This document shows positions 17,660 through 27,800 of a DNA stretch of 64,000 nucleotides, in pieces. The notes under the pieces are model-generated. The model had not been told where the DNA came from and made no database searches. It was given only the letters and a program-made list of their open reading frames with translations. How positions within the stretch are numbered: the stretch's first letter is position 1; the number at the start of each line of letters is the position of its first letter. Origin of the DNA: an uncultured Bacteroidales bacterium (GTDB lineage: Bacteria > Bacteroidota > Bacteroidia > Bacteroidales > P3); assembly GCA_944320465.1 (NCBI GenBank), contig CALUHO010000002.1:1-64000 (forward strand), in the 5' to 3' direction. The position numbers and the translations under genes were made by a program.

Positions 17660-17882
17660 ACCCTGCATTTCTGCAAAGCGGCGTGCCGCGGATCGGCTGG
17701 AGTCAAATATCATCCAGCCATCCAGGCACGCCCCGGAAATGCCCATCCTGGTTTTGAATCCACGTCAGCTCCAATCGAGAGGCATCGCTGCGGGAGACCA
17801 CGAGGGGAACAAAGCCGCAAAAGGGCGTTCTTGAAAGCAAAAGAACTCAACATCAAAACTCTTTAACACAAAATCATTTCGT

Positions 17883-20800
17883 ATGAAAAAACTTGCTGGT
17901 TTCTGCCTGGCCTTGCTGATGACGGCAGGCATGGCAATACAGTTGCAAGCGCAGAGCGTGCTTGATTACACATTCTCGGCAACAACGGGAAACACTTATA
18001 CCCCTCTTGACGGGACAGCCACGACAGTGAACGGGCTTGCCGAAGCGCAGAACGGCATCGAGAACCTGTTCTTCAACGCCACGGGAAGCGTGGATTACAC
18101 CCAGACTACCACATTGGCAGGCATCCCCATCGGCTTCGACTTCCAGTTCTACGGGAAAAACTATGACAAGTTCGTCATTGGCGGATGCGGTTTCATTACC
18201 TTGGGAGACAACACTTCGGAAAACGTGACTTTGGGAAGCAACGACTTCCGTTTCTGGGTACCTTTCATCGGGATTTCTTCGGACGAAAGCGTCGGCAAGC
18301 TGAATACCACTTCCATCAAGTACAAGCTTGAAGGCGCAACGCCCAACCAGGTACTGACGGTGGAATACACTGACCTGGCTTATTCCGACAACATGACCTC
18401 GGACGATGCCATGTGTTTCCAAATCAAGTTGCACGAAGCCGACAACCATATCGAATTCTTGTTCGGGAAGGATGCTTCCTTTGCAAACGCTTCGGCATGG
18501 CTCTCCATCGGCCTCCGAGGGGAAACCGGCACCCACTTCCGTAACCCTGGCGACTCCTGGGCGCAATCGGAATACCATTCCTACGGCAACCAATCGGTGA
18601 ACAATTCTGTCTGCCCGGCAGGATTGATGTATTCATTCGAGTTGCCCGAGCCTTGCGCTGCACCCGAAGCGACTGCTGCCGGTTTGAGCTTGCATCCGGC
18701 TTCGGTTTCGATGAGCGGGACGTTTTCGGTGGAAGCCGGCACGGCAGACAACTGGATGGTGGTTTCTTCATTGGAGCCTATCAGCGGCAAGCCGGCAGCC
18801 GGGGCCTACAATGCGGGGGAAGTCTTGTTGGGCGGGAAAGTCGTCGCCACTGGCGAGACTGAAAGCGGAGTGGAAACTTATTCCTTTGTCGAAGAAGGAC
18901 TTGAGCCAAACACTGAATACCATTATGCAGTATATTTGTATAATTCCAGATGCACCGGAGACTTTGAATACGGAGAAGGCGTGACAGCCTCGGCATTGAC
19001 TTCTACTTCAGCACCTGTTTCTTTGGAAGTCAGCGAAATTTCTTTGGATGCCATCGGGCTGAGCGCGACCGCCAACGCCTTGGGCGAGGATATCCTGGTA
19101 TCCGTGACCGATGTGGAAGTCTTGAGCGGCAGCTTCCCGCTCATGGAGGGGGATTTCGGCACTCCCGAGCCTGACGCGGCAGTCGGGGACACCATACTGA
19201 AAATCACGGAAGGAATTTCCGGAGAATATGACACGGCTTTCGGAGGTATCGTCGTTTACGCAGGTCCCGCATCGGGAGAAATCCTGTTCGACGACAGCCT
19301 GCTGAGCGGCCATATCTACCATTTCGCTGCTTTCAGCAAAGGAGCCAACGGACACTATTCTTCGGATTACGCTACCGTCGACACCGTAACGCCAGCCGTC
19401 ATCCCCTACGTGCCGGATTTCGAAAGCATGGAAGCCGATGAACCGCCTTACGGTTGGAGCGGAACCAACGACTTCAAGCTCGAATACCAAGAAGAAACCT
19501 TGTATGCCGAAGTCTCCAGGCAATCGGGCAACACCGATTTGCAGGAGTACATCATGACTTTGCCGCCTATGGACTTCCCGGTTGAATCGGACGTGCTTTT
19601 CTCGTATTACCAGATGTTCAACCCCCAGTACGGATACGATTACTTTGTCAACCGAGACTCCTTGGCCATCGAGGTAAGCACGGATGGAGGAGCCAGCTGG
19701 GACATCGTTTCCGTCCAGACCAAGGACGACAATAGCGAATGGACTCAGGAAGTGCCTATCCGAGGATACAATGGCGCGAAACAAGCTCTCATAAGACTTC
19801 GTTACGTCAACGACATCGATGGTAGTTACAAACTGGAAATCAGTGATATCCGTGTAGACTCCTTGGCTTTTTGCGATGTCCCGTCCGCACCGTACATCAA
19901 CGAGGACTATGTCATCGGCGGGGATGTGACCGCCTCCTGGAATGCGAGCCTGAACGAGGAAACGGTGTGGAACATCAGTTACGCCCAAGTCTTGGAAGAC
20001 GGATCGATGGACGAATGGAGCGATGCGGTGGAAACCCGCCGGAGTTCGTACCGTCTGGCCGATCTGGAAGGCCGGACCGACTACAAAGTAAGAGTCCAGG
20101 CTGTCTGCGGTGTGGGTTCGGTCAGCAAATGGGTCGAATCGGATGCTTTCACCACCGGTTACGTGCCCTCTTTCCTCGAAGACTTCGACAATCTGCCTAT
20201 TTACAACGACTGGTACTATGGAGATCAGGTATCGTTGCCTTCCTATTGGTCGCATGGATACTGGACCGATTACGACCATGAACCCATGCCGGACACCCTT
20301 TCCCTTTCTTACGGATCGTTATACGATAAAACATCGAAGTTCTATGATTTCAAGACTACCAACGAGTCTGTTCCCGGCCAATCCGATGGCTCGATCGCGT
20401 TCCAGATGAACGATGTCGGCTATTATTACCAATCATCATGGTCAGGCAATTATAACGACACCTTGGAATTCCTGAAGCTTCCTGTCATCAAGCTTTTGGA
20501 TGCCGAACAACCTTATACCTTCACTTTCCGGGCCGCTTACGGCACGATGGAACAAGGCAGTTTTGCCACTGTGGAGGAGACCGATGCATCGTACCGTTTG
20601 GCTCTGTATGCTTCCTTGGACTCCGGCAGCACCATTGTCATGTCAGACCCTATCGAAGTATGGGATGCGGCCGCGTTAGTTGCTTTTGGCGAAGAGGAAA
20701 CCGTTTCTGTCGACTTGACCGAGTATAAAGGCGCAGTCGGCTTGGTTCTGGCTGTCACCGGCAACGCGGATGGAACGGGTGCCGAACATTACCTTTGGAT

Positions 20801-22163
20801 AGACAACATCGGGGTATCATGTTCTTGCCCTGTGGCCAAGAATCTGCGCCGTACGGCCTTGACGGCCACCGAGGCATCCGTGGCGTGGAACCGCGACGCG
20901 GAAGTCTCCGAATGGCTCGTTAAATTGTCCGGAGCAGGCTCGCAAGAAATCTTTACCACGACCGACTACTCGTACGACTTCACCGAGTTGCTTCCTGTTA
21001 CGGCCTATACCGTTTCCGTTGGCCATCTTTGCGGAAGCGACACTTCGGCATGGACTTCGATTTCCTTCACAACGGGCGGCGTGGAATGCGACCCCATCAC
21101 GGATGTGGCCGTATCTGACATCACCCGCAACTCGGCCCGCCTGAGCTGGACCGGTTCGGCTTCGGATTACCGTATCCGCATTCGCCCGACGATGGGAGAC
21201 AAGCCCGCATGGACCTACTATGCCGTGACCGGTGCGCAGAGCTACCAGTTGACGAACCTGAGCATTGCTACCGAGTACGAGGGCGGTATCCAGTCCGTCT
21301 GCGGTGAAGCTTCGGGCGACACCAGCGCGTATGTGAATTTCGAACCTTTCACCACCTTGGAGCTGACTTGTTTTGAACCTTACAGCATGTCGGTGGGCGA
21401 AATCACGTACAACTCGGCGGAATTCACCTGGGAAGGCGATGCCGACCGCTACCAGGTGGAATGGACGGCGGGATCCGGAACGGAACGCGCTGTTTGCGAA
21501 GGCAAGGCCTATACGCTGGAAGGGCTGGATGCCAGCACGCTTTATGAAGTCCGCGTGCGCAGCATATGTTCGGCGGGGGATACCAGCGACTGGAGCGATG
21601 AACGCAGCTTCCGCACTTTGGAGATGCCTGGATGCCCGGCACCGACCGACTTGCGGGTGGAATCCGTCACGGAGACCTCGGCTACCCTGCTGTGGTCGCT
21701 CGAAAGCGAGTTCGAGATTGCCGGCTACCTGCTCCGCTACCGGGCTTCGGATGTCTATACTTGGGACAGCGTGCAGGATATCGAGGCCATGCAGTACGAG
21801 CTGACCGGTTTAGAACCCAAGACGGCTTACCTGTGGAGCGTGTTGACCTCCTGTGCCGATGGCCGTTACAGCGGCTGGGGGACGCAAAACCGCTTTGAAA
21901 CCACTGGCACGGCCAACGAGTCTGCCGATGAAAGCGGCTTGTTCCTGACCGCCTCCCGCCACCAGCTCCACGTGATGAACCCCGGCGCGGTACGGATTGA
22001 ACGCATCCGAGTGTACACCCTCGGCGGCTCGCTGGCCGAAGACTACGTGATCCGCAGTAACGAGAACGTGATCCTCACCACCGGTCTCTCCATGCAAGTG
22101 GCCGTGGTGGAAGTGCTGACCGCCGATGGATCGGCTCTCCGCTTCAAAGTGATGTTGCCGTAA
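17883..22163 (+). CDS. Large fibronectin type III T9SS surface protein, copy 1
   Basis: The 1426-residue protein starts with a signal peptide (MKKLAGFCLALLMTAGMAIQLQAQ). Its N-terminal region (about 25-260) forms a beta-rich domain with GIPIGFDFQFYGKNYDKFVIGGCGFITLG. A jelly-roll-like segment follows at about 500-665, then an FN3 at about 669-768, a cleaved-adhesin-like jelly roll (about 770-985), and four FN3 repeats (about 985-1345; for example TDLRVESVTETSATLLW). The last ~75 residues, including MNPGAVRIERIRVYTLGG and ending RFKVMLP, form the sorting domain. It is a paralogue of 24804-29108, and the sorting-domain DNA is nearly identical (218 of 221 bases by my reading). It should be surface anchored; a binding role is inferred from the folds only. 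Confidence 0.87.
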   Translation: MKKLAGFCLALLMTAGMAIQLQAQSVLDYTFSATTGNTYTPLDGTATTVNGLAEAQNGIENLFFNATGSVDYTQTTTLAGIPIGFDFQFYGKNYDKFVIGGCGFITLGDNTSENVTLGSNDFRFWVPFIGISSDESVGKLNTTSIKYKLEGATPNQVLTVEYTDLAYSDNMTSDDAMCFQIKLHEADNHIEFLFGKDASFANASAWLSIGLRGETGTHFRNPGDSWAQSEYHSYGNQSVNNSVCPAGLMYSFELPEPCAAPEATAAGLSLHPASVSMSGTFSVEAGTADNWMVVSSLEPISGKPAAGAYNAGEVLLGGKVVATGETESGVETYSFVEEGLEPNTEYHYAVYLYNSRCTGDFEYGEGVTASALTSTSAPVSLEVSEISLDAIGLSATANALGEDILVSVTDVEVLSGSFPLMEGDFGTPEPDAAVGDTILKITEGISGEYDTAFGGIVVYAGPASGEILFDDSLLSGHIYHFAAFSKGANGHYSSDYATVDTVTPAVIPYVPDFESMEADEPPYGWSGTNDFKLEYQEETLYAEVSRQSGNTDLQEYIMTLPPMDFPVESDVLFSYYQMFNPQYGYDYFVNRDSLAIEVSTDGGASWDIVSVQTKDDNSEWTQEVPIRGYNGAKQALIRLRYVNDIDGSYKLEISDIRVDSLAFCDVPSAPYINEDYVIGGDVTASWNASLNEETVWNISYAQVLEDGSMDEWSDAVETRRSSYRLADLEGRTDYKVRVQAVCGVGSVSKWVESDAFTTGYVPSFLEDFDNLPIYNDWYYGDQVSLPSYWSHGYWTDYDHEPMPDTLSLSYGSLYDKTSKFYDFKTTNESVPGQSDGSIAFQMNDVGYYYQSSWSGNYNDTLEFLKLPVIKLLDAEQPYTFTFRAAYGTMEQGSFATVEETDASYRLALYASLDSGSTIVMSDPIEVWDAAALVAFGEEETVSVDLTEYKGAVGLVLAVTGNADGTGAEHYLWIDNIGVSCSCPVAKNLRRTALTATEASVAWNRDAEVSEWLVKLSGAGSQEIFTTTDYSYDFTELLPVTAYTVSVGHLCGSDTSAWTSISFTTGGVECDPITDVAVSDITRNSARLSWTGSASDYRIRIRPTMGDKPAWTYYAVTGAQSYQLTNLSIATEYEGGIQSVCGEASGDTSAYVNFEPFTTLELTCFEPYSMSVGEITYNSAEFTWEGDADRYQVEWTAGSGTERAVCEGKAYTLEGLDASTLYEVRVRSICSAGDTSDWSDERSFRTLEMPGCPAPTDLRVESVTETSATLLWSLESEFEIAGYLLRYRASDVYTWDSVQDIEAMQYELTGLEPKTAYLWSVLTSCADGRYSGWGTQNRFETTGTANESADESGLFLTASRHQLHVMNPGAVRIERIRVYTLGGSLAEDYVIRSNENVILTTGLSMQVAVVEVLTADGSALRFKVMLP
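21906..22126 (+). repeat. Inner inverted repeat, left arm (sorting-domain DNA)
   Basis: These 221 bp match the reverse complement of 24841-25061 with three mismatches that I can find, all synonymous. They encode the start and middle of the T9SS sorting domain of the two FN3 proteins. The DNA just outside is much less similar. Confidence 0.9.
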
Positions 22164-22185
22164 GATTCTCTATTGTCAAAGTTGA

Positions 22186-22222
22186 AAAGTCCGCATTGCA
22201 AGTGCTTGCAGTGCGGACTTTC
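22186..22222 (+). terminator. Rho-independent terminator after the 17883 gene
   Basis: The stem AAAGTCCGCA / TGCGGACTTT has a second internal pairing (GCAAG / CTTGC) and ends in a short T-run. It lies 23 bases past the stop codon. Confidence 0.8.
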
Positions 22223-22323
22223 TGTGCCATGCCCTTTCTTCCATGGAATATCGTCGGCTTTGAAAACCAGAATCGGTCTTCAAGGACCGCCGCCGGATTC
22301 CGGCAAGTTACCGGCAAGTTCAA

Positions 22324-22518
22324 CCCAAATCGGTCATTAGACTTTGGGTAGATTGTCCGCTTATGTCATGCAGCATGCTTCTCGCCTAGCCGAAGGCGTA
22401 GCGGGCTACGTCGAGGCGTAGCGAGGAGCAAGATGCGGACAGAAGCGAACAAGATGCACAAAAGCATCCCTCTTCGAAAACAGGAAACACACTCGGCGAG
22501 TCTAATGACCGATTTGGG
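22324..22518 (-). mobile_element. Family A MITE-like element between two surface-protein genes
   Basis: The element is 195 bp with the family terminal repeats and a perfect TTCAA target duplication (22319-22323 and 22519-22523). It has the same orientation as 6086-6278. The interior is more diverged than in the other copies (for example at 22440-22500). It lies between the ends of two convergent genes. Confidence 0.92.
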
Positions 22519-22610
22519 TTCAATCAACCTCAAATGGGAATATACTCATGTACAGAGGATTCGTAATTTTGTCTTCTTTCGGGATATTTGAGAATTCCAA
22601 ATGGAAAAAG

Positions 22611-22645
22611 AGGCGTGTCCTGTACCTGATTTACAGAACACGCCT
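22611..22645 (-). terminator. Rho-independent terminator after the central Omp28-like gene
   Basis: The stem AGGCGTGT / ACACGCCT is followed on the minus strand by CTTTTT. It starts 46 bases past the stop of the minus-strand gene ending at 22692. The stem resembles the ends of repeat family B (GGCGTGTCA). Confidence 0.75.
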
Positions 22646-22691
22646 TTAGAAAAACCTCGATCCAGCTCGTTTTGCAGAACCAATTCCCAGG

Positions 22692-24473
22692 CTACCTTAC
22701 CAGCAGCTTGGCTACCGCTGAGGCGGAACCGTCCGTGGCTCGTACAAAATAGAAACCGGCAGGCATCGCTTCCGTATTCAGAATCCAGCAGGGTGCTGCC
22801 TCGTCATTGGCTCTGATTTGCTGCTGTGCGATGATCGAACCCGATAAATCGAATACGGAAATCTGCACAGACCCGTCGCCGAAGCCTTTCAGCCAAACGC
22901 TTACATCCGTTCCTGCCAATGCCGGGTTATTGGAAAGATTGATCCGGGCTTTTCCTGCCGTCATGAAGCCGATAGTTTCATTAGCCACGTCCGGAAACGG
23001 AAAGACAAAAGACACCTTGTCGCCATACTGGTCCACATAGGAGCTGCTTTCCACCGTGTTCCCTTCGGCATCGACTATGGCGTATCCACCCGAAAAACCA
23101 TCCAGGAACGCATCTTCCACCTCGAAACTGTACACTTCGCCTTGCACCGGTTCCCACTCTATGACATCTTCTTGGATTTCACTATCTTCGTACGGGCCAC
23201 CGGATAAAAGGATATCCCCTGCACGGTTCCGCAATGTCCAGGTGATTTCGCTGCCGAACTCGTCGGTAGTGAGTTTGATTTGCACCGGGCCTTCGGCCAC
23301 GGTCAGAGGTTCGGAAATATAATCGTTGATAGCCCTTGTCTCATAGGGCGAACCATTGACAAACAGAGTATTGATTCTGTATTTCAGGACTTTTTCAAAA
23401 GGATATTCTCCCAAGGGGAACCAGACTTCCTGTTCCTGGCCGTAAGGAATGGCCAAATCTTCCACCGTGGGTTGGTATACGGTATCTCCCCAGCTCACGT
23501 TGAGGCAAATGGAACGCAAGGTATCAGTACCAAGGTTCTCCACCCGGACAGGAATCGAAGTACGGGAAAAGTGCTTGCTAAGCCCCGGCACGCTGATATT
23601 GGCCGAAGGCGCTATATACCGCTCTTCGAACATCACATGGCAGGCCGTGGAGTTCAGGATTTCGCCTTGCGGATTGCTGACAAAGGCTATCACCTCGAAA
23701 TTGGCCGGGACAGGTGCCCGGTTGTTGTATTGTGCCGGGACTTCCAATGTGTAACTCTTTTCAATGACAGTCTGCGCATCAGGACGCTGCAATGTGTCTC
23801 CCCAAGTATCCGTGAACAGGTCGCGCAGCACATGCTTGTGCAAGTACTGGTCGCCCGCATTGCCTCCAGTCTGGGTCCCCCGGATATAATTTTCGGTCAG
23901 AGCCACAGTCAATGTATAGAGGGAATCGGTCGCTTGGACGGGAAAATAGAGTTCGACCCTGGCGGAAAGCTGGCGGGACACGGTGTCGTAAGAGCTTTCT
24001 GCATAGAGGTTCACCATAGCAGTATCATTCATGGCCATGCGAGCTGCCGCCTGCCAATAACTCCAGCTGAGACTGTACTCGTTTTCCGGACATAGGCCGT
24101 CGAAATGATGGCGGTTTACGGCTCCGGTGGGCATCCCGGTGCCTCCTTGACGCTGATACCAAGCTTCCCCGTAGGGCGAACGTAAATCCACTTCGTTGCC
24201 ACTGGGCGTAGCCAAGCTCCCTACATGGATGGCAATGGTCTGCATCCGATGTCCCAGCACGTTATGCAAGGCTTGGGCGTTGGCATGTCCGGATGGGCAA
24301 TAGCTGCAATGCAGGCCGGTGAACTCCTCCAGCAGGATATTCCGCAGCATGGGGTGCCGGCTCACCTCGGTTGCTTGGGTTGATTGTTCCATGCTTTGCC
24401 CCATCAATGCCGCAGGCAGGCAAAACGCAAGAAAGAAACTTGCTCCAGTAAGGTTCATTAATCTTTTTCTCAT
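22692..24473 (-). CDS. Omp28-like T9SS-secreted protein (centre of the inverted duplication)
   Basis: Starting at the ATG at 24473 the product is 593 residues with a signal peptide (MRKRLMNLTGASFFLAFCLPAALMGQ). The frame is open upstream to 24593, but those codons are not signal-like. A thioredoxin-like N-terminal segment (ILLEEFTGLHCSYCPSGH, CxxC at 56-59) followed by TIAIHVGS is typical of the Omp28-related family of Bacteroidota. A jelly-roll-like region (about 420-510) and a T9SS sorting domain (about 515-593; WLKGFGDGSVQISVFDLSG ... GFYFVRATDGSASAVAKLLVR) follow. A redox or metal role for the CxxC is not demonstrated. A second family member lies at 34632-36350. Confidence 0.85.
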   Translation of the reverse strand: MRKRLMNLTGASFFLAFCLPAALMGQSMEQSTQATEVSRHPMLRNILLEEFTGLHCSYCPSGHANAQALHNVLGHRMQTIAIHVGSLATPSGNEVDLRSPYGEAWYQRQGGTGMPTGAVNRHHFDGLCPENEYSLSWSYWQAAARMAMNDTAMVNLYAESSYDTVSRQLSARVELYFPVQATDSLYTLTVALTENYIRGTQTGGNAGDQYLHKHVLRDLFTDTWGDTLQRPDAQTVIEKSYTLEVPAQYNNRAPVPANFEVIAFVSNPQGEILNSTACHVMFEERYIAPSANISVPGLSKHFSRTSIPVRVENLGTDTLRSICLNVSWGDTVYQPTVEDLAIPYGQEQEVWFPLGEYPFEKVLKYRINTLFVNGSPYETRAINDYISEPLTVAEGPVQIKLTTDEFGSEITWTLRNRAGDILLSGGPYEDSEIQEDVIEWEPVQGEVYSFEVEDAFLDGFSGGYAIVDAEGNTVESSSYVDQYGDKVSFVFPFPDVANETIGFMTAGKARINLSNNPALAGTDVSVWLKGFGDGSVQISVFDLSGSIIAQQQIRANDEAAPCWILNTEAMPAGFYFVRATDGSASAVAKLLVR

Positions 24474-24737
24474 GATGTATGTTTTTCTTCGTTGTTCTGC
24501 GTATGCTAAGGAGGTTTGATGTCGCTGTAAGGCAATAATACAAATTATCCTCATTCCCATCCGGATGCCTTTCCGCATTTGGATACCGCACACCAGAAAC
24601 GTATCGTCAAAACACTACGGCATTTTATATAAAACACTGAAAATATTAAAATTGAATAATAAATGAAACACAACGGAATTTCAGAGAATCAGTAACCCCA
24701 TCTTATTCATGGGAAGAGGGCTGCCTTGTGAAATAAA

Positions 24738-24776
24738 TATCGGCCGCATGGCATAGCAACCATGCGACCGACATAT
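24738..24776 (-). terminator. Terminator after the large FN3 protein, copy 2
   Basis: The stem TCGGCCGCATGG / CCATGCGACCGA has an 8-base loop and is followed on the minus strand by ATTTATTT. It starts about 28 bases past the stop of the gene ending at 24804. Confidence 0.7.
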
Positions 24777-24803
24777 TGCAAGGCATCTTGGCAGTAGATA
24801 TTC

Positions 24804-27800
24804 TTACGGCAGCAAAACCTTGAAGCGGAATGCCGGGCCGTCGGCGGTCAGCACTTCCACCACGGCCACCTGCATGGAGAGACCGGTGGTGAGGATCACG
24901 TTCTCGTTGCTGCGGATCACGTAGTCTTCGGCCAGCGAGCCGCCGAGGGTGTACACTCGGATGCGTTCAATCCGTACCGCGCCGGGGTTCATCACGTGGA
25001 GCTGGTGGCGGGAGGCGGTCAGGAACAGGCCGCTTTCATCGGCAGACTCGTTGGCCGTGCCTCCGGTTTCAAAACGGGCCTGCATCCCCCAACCGCTGTA
25101 CCGGCCATCAGTGCAAGCCGAGAGCACCGACCACAGGTAGGCTGTCTGCGGTTCGAGGCCGGTCAGCTCGTACTGCATGGCCTCGATATCCTGCACACTG
25201 TCCCAGGTTCCGGACGAAGCCCTGTAACGGAGCGTGAACGAAGCCACTTCCACCTCTCCGCTGACAGACCAAAGCAAGGAGGCTGAGGTCTCTGTCACGG
25301 ATTCCACCCGCAAATCGGTCGGGACCGGACAGCCGGGAGCTTGCGTTGTGGCGAACTGGCGGATTTCGCTCCAGTCGCTGGTGTCGCCGGCCGAGCAGAT
25401 GCCGCGGACACGGGCTTGGTAATTGGTTTCCGCCGACAAGCCGGTAATCGTGCCGGAAGTGCCGTCGAACACCATCCGGCCCGCCGCTTCGTCATCGTTG
25501 CGGAGGCTCCATTCTACCTGATACCGCTCGGAAGTGCCGTTCCAATGGAAAGAAGCCGTGCTGTACGTGGTCGTGTCCACGAAGAAGTCCGTCGGTGCAA
25601 AGCAAGTGATGCCCAGAGTGGTGAAATTCGCGAACGCGACCCATTCGCTGGTATCGCTGGATGCCATGCTGCAACGGGACTGTACACCGCCTTCGTACTC
25701 GGTTTCCATCTCCAAATTGTTGAACGTATAGGTCAAAGCCTCGGTCGTATAGTAAGCCCATTCAGTCCCCCCGACCGGCCTGATGCGGATACGGTAGTTT
25801 CCCGCTTCCCCTTCGTAGGTCAGCGTGGCGGCATTGCGGGTCACGTTGGAAACTGTCAAACCGGCTATCGGGGCGCATTCCGCGCCAGGAGTCGAAAACT
25901 CTACCGAGGCCCATTCCGAAGTGTCCGTGCCGCACAGATGCCCTACATAAGCCATGTAGTCGGTTTCTTCCTGCAAACCGCTGAAAGAATATTCGTCCTC
26001 CGAGGTCGTGTACAAGGAAACGCCTTCGGGCGAAGCCAGCTTGACAATCCATTCCTCCACTGTCTTGTCGGCCACCCAACGGATGGTGGCGTTCTGGGCG
26101 GTCAGCGTGTTGAGGTCTATGTCGAGGCCTCGGGCCACCGGGCAGTTGTTGGTGATGCCGAAGTTGTCAATCCAGACGATGGGGTCGGATTCCCCGCCCG
26201 AATTGCCGAAGAAGGCGAAGGCAAAGGCCACGCCCCCTTGGTAACCTTCCAGGTCGATGCTTACCGCTTGGTCGCCCTGCAAGGCCAGCAGCTGGGTCGA
26301 ATCCCATACCTGCAAGGGCCGGGTGGTGACAAAGCTGCGGCCGCTGTCCACCGATACCCAGAGTTCCAAGCGGTGGCCTGGCTGGGCTTCTGTCAATGCT
26401 TGGTAAGCACCTTGGTCGTCAATGCTGCCATAAGCTATGTCGAAGGTCAGGAAGGAGCCGTCCGCCGGTATCAGCTCGATGGTCGGGCTCACGAGCATTT
26501 CCACTCCGTATTCCAGATTGTTGAAATGATAGGCGATGGCAGCGTTCGATTGGCCGGGGACAGGTTCGTTGGCGGTTTTCCAGTCGTATGCTTCCACATC
26601 GCTGCTGTAGGGGCTGTAGTCAATCGTGTCTTCTACGCCATCGTACATGGAATTGTCGCAGCTCCAATAGGGCGGGAGGTCGAACGGGTCGTAGTATTCC
26701 GAGGTCCCGGGGGTCAGGTTGTCGAAGTTTTCCGTGAAGGTGGGTACACGGCCGGAGAGGATTTCGGTCTCGACCCATTCGCTATTGTTGCCCGGCCCGC
26801 AGACAGCACGGACTCTGGCTTTGTACAAAGTATTGTCAGCCAATCCGGAAAGCCAGTAGGAAGCCGATTCCTGAACCACTTCCGCACTGCTCCATTCCTC
26901 CCAGCCGCCTTGGCCGTCAGGTCTGGCAAGGCTGATGTTCCATTCGGATTCTTCATTCAAGGATGGAGACCATACGACCCGGAGGTTGCCGCCCACTACA
27001 TTGTAGCTGTCCACCCGCAGGCTTTTGGGCACATCGCAGAAGGCAATGCCGTCCACTTCGATGCTGTTGACCGTCAAGCCCCAGCTTTCCGGGTTGTACG
27101 AAACGGCACGCACACGCAAGATGGCCTGCTTTGCCCCGGCATGGCCTGACACAATGATATCCGACGGGTACGGTTTGACAGTCTGGTAATGCACGGCACG
27201 CAGCTTTTCAAAAGTGTTTCCGCCGTCCACGCTCAGTTCGAAGACAATGGAGTCCCCTTCCGTCAAGGTGAGATTCCAGGGATCCATCGAATAATTCACA
27301 TGGAACAGAACGTTAGAGTCTGTCGGGAAGTCCAGCGGCGGCAAAACCAGTACGGCCTCCTGATGGCTGCCAGGTTCGTTGGCCTCGAAAGTTGCCGTGG
27401 CGGAACCGTCCTCCACGTCCGGATACATGCCAGACAGCATCAGTTCAAAGCCTTCAGTGCCATTCCAGCCTATAAACGGGTTGTCTTCGGCAGCGGACAT
27501 GTTTTCAAAGTGGTCTTCGAAAGGAATCTGTGCCGGTGTGATACCGTAAGCCGGCGCGAAAGTAGACGAATATTGCCCGTCCGCACCTTTCGTGAAAGCC
27601 CCGAAATAATAGATGGTGTTGTCGTCTAACCGCACCGGTATTCCCAGTTCGGCTTCAGCCGGTCCCGCATACAGCACTGTGGCAAAATAACGCCGTGTTT
27701 CGCCCGTCAGACTGTTTATCATTTCTTCTTTCCAAATGGTGTCGCCCGCTTCGGCTGTATCGGCAGGGAGGCCGAAATCACCGAGATAAATCCGGTTCAC

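Noticed and set aside
22298..22323. Short direct repeat CCGGCAAGTT-A-CCGGCAAGTT beside a MITE, considered as a tRNA-like or attachment site
   Set aside because: It has no cloverleaf, no integrase nearby and only two units.
25341..27149. A 602-codon plus-strand open frame opposite the large FN3 gene
   Set aside because: It mirrors real FN3-coding sequence on the minus strand and shows no recognisable motif.
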